Both the position numbers and the translations under genes were made by a program. The notes below the pieces were generated by a model. It did no database searches, was not told the origin of the DNA, and was given only the letters and a program-made list of their open reading frames with translations. A stretch of DNA of 64,000 bases, from positions 1,550,001 through 1,614,000 of the forward strand of contig CM022373.1 of assembly GCA_011800155.1 (NCBI GenBank). Direction: 5' to 3'. This document shows positions 60,653 through 64,000 of this stretch, one piece after another (position 1 is the stretch's first letter; every line of letters begins with the position of its first letter). The DNA comes from Flammulina velutipes. Lineage: Eukaryota > Basidiomycota > Agaricomycetes > Agaricales > Physalacriaceae.

Positions 60653-63500
60653 ATGCCTGCTGTGGTGCTCACCTTTGGCGCGTCGGACCCAGATTCCGAC
60701 TTTGAACACATAACCCAGGACCAAGACCAAGCCTTACCGCTCTACCACCATCATATGGAGGATACTGCTCGACACCGAAGGACCAAGGGGTCTGCTGAAC
60801 ATGGGGATGGGGATGGGGATATTGAACTGGACGAGAAGCTGAGGCTGCAGTATGATGATCAGGGCAAGGATGTGTATAGCAAGCTGCGCGCGCCGGTCAG
60901 GACTGGGTTGGGTGGGGGAAGGGTGAGACAGCCTCCGCCCCCTCCGCCAACGTCTATCGTGCGTCTATTCCTCCTTACCTTTTACTACCTAGCTGAACAA
61001 CCTTCAATAGCGCGAATTCCTCCTCCAAAACCTCGAACACATCCCGCCCGTCATATACACCCTCCTCTCCTGCTACACCCGCTACCACAAAATCGGCCGT
61101 GCCGACGTCGTCGTCTGGGACGAAGCCCACTTTGGAAAATTCGGCTCGCACTACCTGAAGCGCGAGTTCTACTTTGACGTCCATCCCCCTCTGGGGAAGA
61201 TGCTCGTGGGGCTGGCGGGCCTCCTCGCGGGGTATGATGGGAAGTTTGAGTTTAAGAGCGGGGAGAAGTACCCGGATGCGGTGCCGTATGTTGCGATGCG
61301 GGTTATTATGGCTACGTTTGGGGTGGCGATGGTTCCGCTTGGGTGGTATACGGCGGTTGAGCTGGGTATGAGCCAGTGGGCGTGTCATTTGGTTGCGTTG
61401 ATGGTTCTTCTTGGTGAGTTGAGCTTTTCTGAGTTATGAATGTGCTGACGGGAGGGTCTGTAGATGTGGGCTGGCTGTGTATATCTCGCTTCATTCTGTT
61501 GGACTCCATGCTCCTGTTCTTCACGTTCCTCACTGTTTTCTGTCTTACCAAGTTTCATAACCAGCAATGGCAGTGCGTCTACTTTCTTCTCTTCTTTTTT
61601 CTTTCTTTGGCTCACGAAGTCTAGGCCGTTTTCGGTCGATTGGTGGATTTGGCTCACTATGACCGGGCTGTCCATTGGGTGGGTCACCTCCGTAAAGATG
61701 GTCGGTCTATTTGTCACGGCGCTTGTGGGGTTGTACACCATCGAGGATTTGTGGGATAAATTTGGCGACCTTAGAATGTCGGCAGTACGTACCCGCCATC
61801 TTCTCCCCTCCTCTGTCTACCCATCTAACCTACCTTCTTATCAGCGAGACCAAGCAAAACACTGGGGCGCACGCATCCTCTGCCTCATCATCGTCCCCAT
61901 CCTCACCTTCATGGCCGCCTTCAAAGTGCACTTTATGGTCCTCAACCACTCCGGCCCGGGCGATGCCCAGATGAGCTCCCTCTTCCAGGCCAACCTCGTT
62001 GGGAACGACTTTAAAAACAACCCCCTGGAGATCGCGTATGGCTCCAAAGTGACGCTGAAGAGTATGGGGTGGGGCGGGGGTCTCCTGCACTCGCACGTCC
62101 AGACTTACCCGACGGGATCTTCCCAGCAGCAGGTTACGTGCTACCATTACAAGGACGAGAACAACAACTGGGTTATATTGCCGACGTGGGAGAAGCCGGC
62201 GTACAACCCGAACGATGAGCTCCAGTTCGTGAAGCATGGTGACGTGGTGAGGTTGAACCACGTCCCGACGACGCGCAACCTGCACTCGCACAACATCCCG
62301 GCGCCGGTGACGAAGCTGAACCATGAAGTGTCGTGTTACGGGAACGCGACGATTGGGGATGCGCACGATCATTGGGTGGTGGAGGTTGTGGATGATATTA
62401 AGCAGGGGAGGAGGGAGAATGTGGATAAGATCCATTCGTTGACGACGAGGTTGCGGTTTAGGCATAAGGCGCTTGGGTGTTATTTGAGGGCGGCGAACGC
62501 TATTCTGCCTCAGTGGGGGTTCAAGCAGATCGAGGTTAGCTGTACGTCGGATAATGATCCTGGGGATACGCACACGTATTGGAACGTGGAGAGTCATTGG
62601 AATGATCGACGTGAGTCTTTTCGTTTCCTTCTCTTCCAATTTTTTTTACTGATATGAGATATGTAGTTCCGAGGGGCGATACGAAGTACTACAAATCCCC
62701 GTTCCTGCGCGACTTTTGGCATTTGAACGTGGCGATGATGACTTCTAACAACGCGCTGATCCCGGACCCCGACAAGGAGGATATACTGGCGTCTAAACCG
62801 TTTGATTGGCCGTTCCTGCATCTTGGGCTGAGGATGTGTGGGTGGGGGGACCAGCAGATCAAGTATTACCTTATGGGCACGCCACTCATCTGGTGGGGCA
62901 GCGGTGCGAGTCTGATTGTGGCTCTGGTATCGTGTGGGGTGTATTTGTTGAGGATGCAGAGAAAGTATGTGGATATGGACCCGAGGGAGTGGGAGCATTT
63001 TTTGTATGTGGGTAAGATTGCGTTTGTGGGGTGGGCGCTTCATTATGGTGCGTTTTCTTCTCGTTTCGTTTCGTTTCTGGGATGCTGATATGTTGGTTGT
63101 AGTGCCGTTCTTGATTATGGGACGGGTGACGTATGTTCATCATTATGTTCGTTGTTTTCTCTTCACACTCTTCTTCTTCTTCTGGTTACTAATCTGGGGT
63201 CGTTGGTAGCTGCCGACGCTTTACTTTGCCGTGTTGATGTTCGCGCATCTGTTGGACCATTTCGTGTTCTCGTCAAAGAGGCTGACGACGAAGAACAAGA
63301 GCATTGCGTTTGGGGTTATTGCCGGATCGATCTTGTTGACGTTCTGGTGGTTCCGCGGTGTTGCGTTTGGGATCGAGGGCCCGATTGGGGAGCATAAAGG
63401 GCTGCAGTGGCGCAAGGTATGGTATTCATTCACGTCATATGTGGTTTGGTGGCTGACATGTTTGGTTTTGCAGAGCTGGAATATCTACAATAGTTTGTGA
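60653..63500 (+). CDS. PMT2: Protein O-mannosyltransferase, PMT2 subfamily
   Basis: This ER multi-span enzyme transfers mannose from dolichyl-phosphate-mannose to Ser/Thr of secreted proteins. WDEAHFGKFGSHYLKREF with DVHPPLGKMLVGLAG is the luminal-loop signature with the conserved DE pair, and the FGSHYLK form points to Pmt2 over Pmt1 or Pmt4. Three MIR repeats follow (GSKVTLKSMGWGGGLLHSHV, GDVVRLNHVPTTRNLHSHNI, LTTRLRFRHKALGCYLRAAN). C-terminal helices end WRKSWNIYNSL with TGA at 63498-63500. The N-terminal part is Asp/Gly-rich with a poly-Pro stretch. The start is 60653, or the in-frame Met at 60755. Seven or so introns are removed. Confidence 0.92.
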
Positions 63501-63813
63501 GATGACGGGTGTGATGTGGGGAGAGATCGTTGCAGGATAGTTACCATATGTTATCGGACATGGATATTTAATCTGGCTATCTGTTCATCGTGTGGCGTTC
63601 GTTGGAACGAGGGGCATGTACAACGCGCGATCGACAGGTGTCCCTGTCACGCACATACTAAAAACCTGAAAACCCAAGTGAAATCCTTTCAATAATATGT
63701 TACAAAATGTGTTTATGTGTGGGCGTAAATGACTATGATAGCACAGCAAACAGAAACAGCGGCCACAGACCGCTAGGAGAAGGAAAAGAAAATGGGATAA
63801 CAGTCCGGGTCAT
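63501..63813. other. Convergent spacer PMT2-MAP kinase
   Basis: These 313 bp lie between two opposing stop codons. No gene or RNA was recognised. Both 3' untranslated regions are expected here. Confidence 0.45.
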
Positions 63814-64000
63814 TCACATGATTGAAGGTCGGAAGGTCATGATCTCCTCATACAGCAGCTCCTTGAGTTGTTCGCGACTGATGTCATCCTTGTGTACTGC
63901 AACGCCCAACACATGTCAGCCGATGAAACAATCAGAAAACAAAATAAACTGACAGTCAAATTCGAAAAATTCGGGATCAAGAGGGGGCGCGACAGGCTCG
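63814..64000 (-). CDS. MAP kinase, C-terminal end only (partial)
   Basis: Two exons (63954-64000 and 63814-63896) flank an intron (63897-63953). They encode EPVAPPLDPEFFEFDYHKDD, then ISREQLKELLYEEIMTFRPS, then IM and TGA. This is the typical tail of ERK-type MAP kinases after the kinase domain. The short end after the FRP segment favours the Fus3/Kss1 type over the Slt2 type, which has a long tail. The kinase domain lies beyond the window edge. Confidence 0.8.

Noticed and set aside
61830..62639. 269-codon minus-strand frame inside PMT2
   Set aside because: It is the antisense of the MIR-domain exon and is rich in Arg and Val, with no recognisable family.

Overview
The window is nuclear DNA of a filamentous basidiomycete fungus, most likely a mushroom-forming agaricomycete. 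The reasons are dense gene packing on both strands, many introns of about 45-60 nt with GTRNGT-type donors and NAG acceptors, and a eukaryotic gene set typical of fungi: myosin-motor chitin synthase, condensin, retromer, PMT and lanosterol synthase. I see no transposon, CRISPR array, tRNA or rRNA. Gene models were built by joining reading frames across consensus splice sites, so they are predictions without transcript support.

Left part (1-21 kb): the 3' end of an unrecognised gene (+); pyruvate carboxylase (-); Golgi GDP-mannose transporter VRG4 (-); an MFS transporter (-); the PQ-loop protein ANY1 (+); lanosterol synthase ERG7 (-); actin-related protein ARP9 (+); ribosomal protein L30 (-); condensin kleisin BRN1/CAP-H (+); phosphatidylserine decarboxylase (-).

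Middle (21-43 kb): a class V chitin synthase with a myosin motor (+); a damaged or oddly spliced HNH-nuclease-like gene (+); a GH3 beta-N-acetylglucosaminidase (-); a U1A/U2B''-type snRNP protein (-); kinetochore protein DSN1 (-); a DHHC palmitoyltransferase (+) whose best gene model needs a one-nucleotide exon; a second chitin synthase (+); eIF1A (-); RuvB-like helicase RVB2 (+).

Right part (43-64 kb): retromer VPS35 (+) lies between RVB2 and its obligate partner RVB1 (+). Then come a SPIN90/Ldb17 protein (+), a CTR copper transporter (-), CTD kinase CTK1 (+), a tail-end duplicate of ETR1, mitochondrial enoyl reductase ETR1 (-), mitochondrial ribosomal protein uL2m (-), DEAD-box helicase MAK5 (+), protein O-mannosyltransferase PMT2 (+), and the 3' end of a MAP kinase gene (-).

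Several genes share a cell wall or glycosylation theme (VRG4, two chitin synthases, a GH3 hexosaminidase, PMT2). Another set concerns chromatin and mitosis (ARP9, RVB1, RVB2, condensin, DSN1). Otherwise this is a housekeeping region. The main oddities are in gene structure: a 1-nt exon, other micro-exons, very short intergenic gaps including a 22-nt same-strand stop-to-start gap, and a partial gene duplicate.
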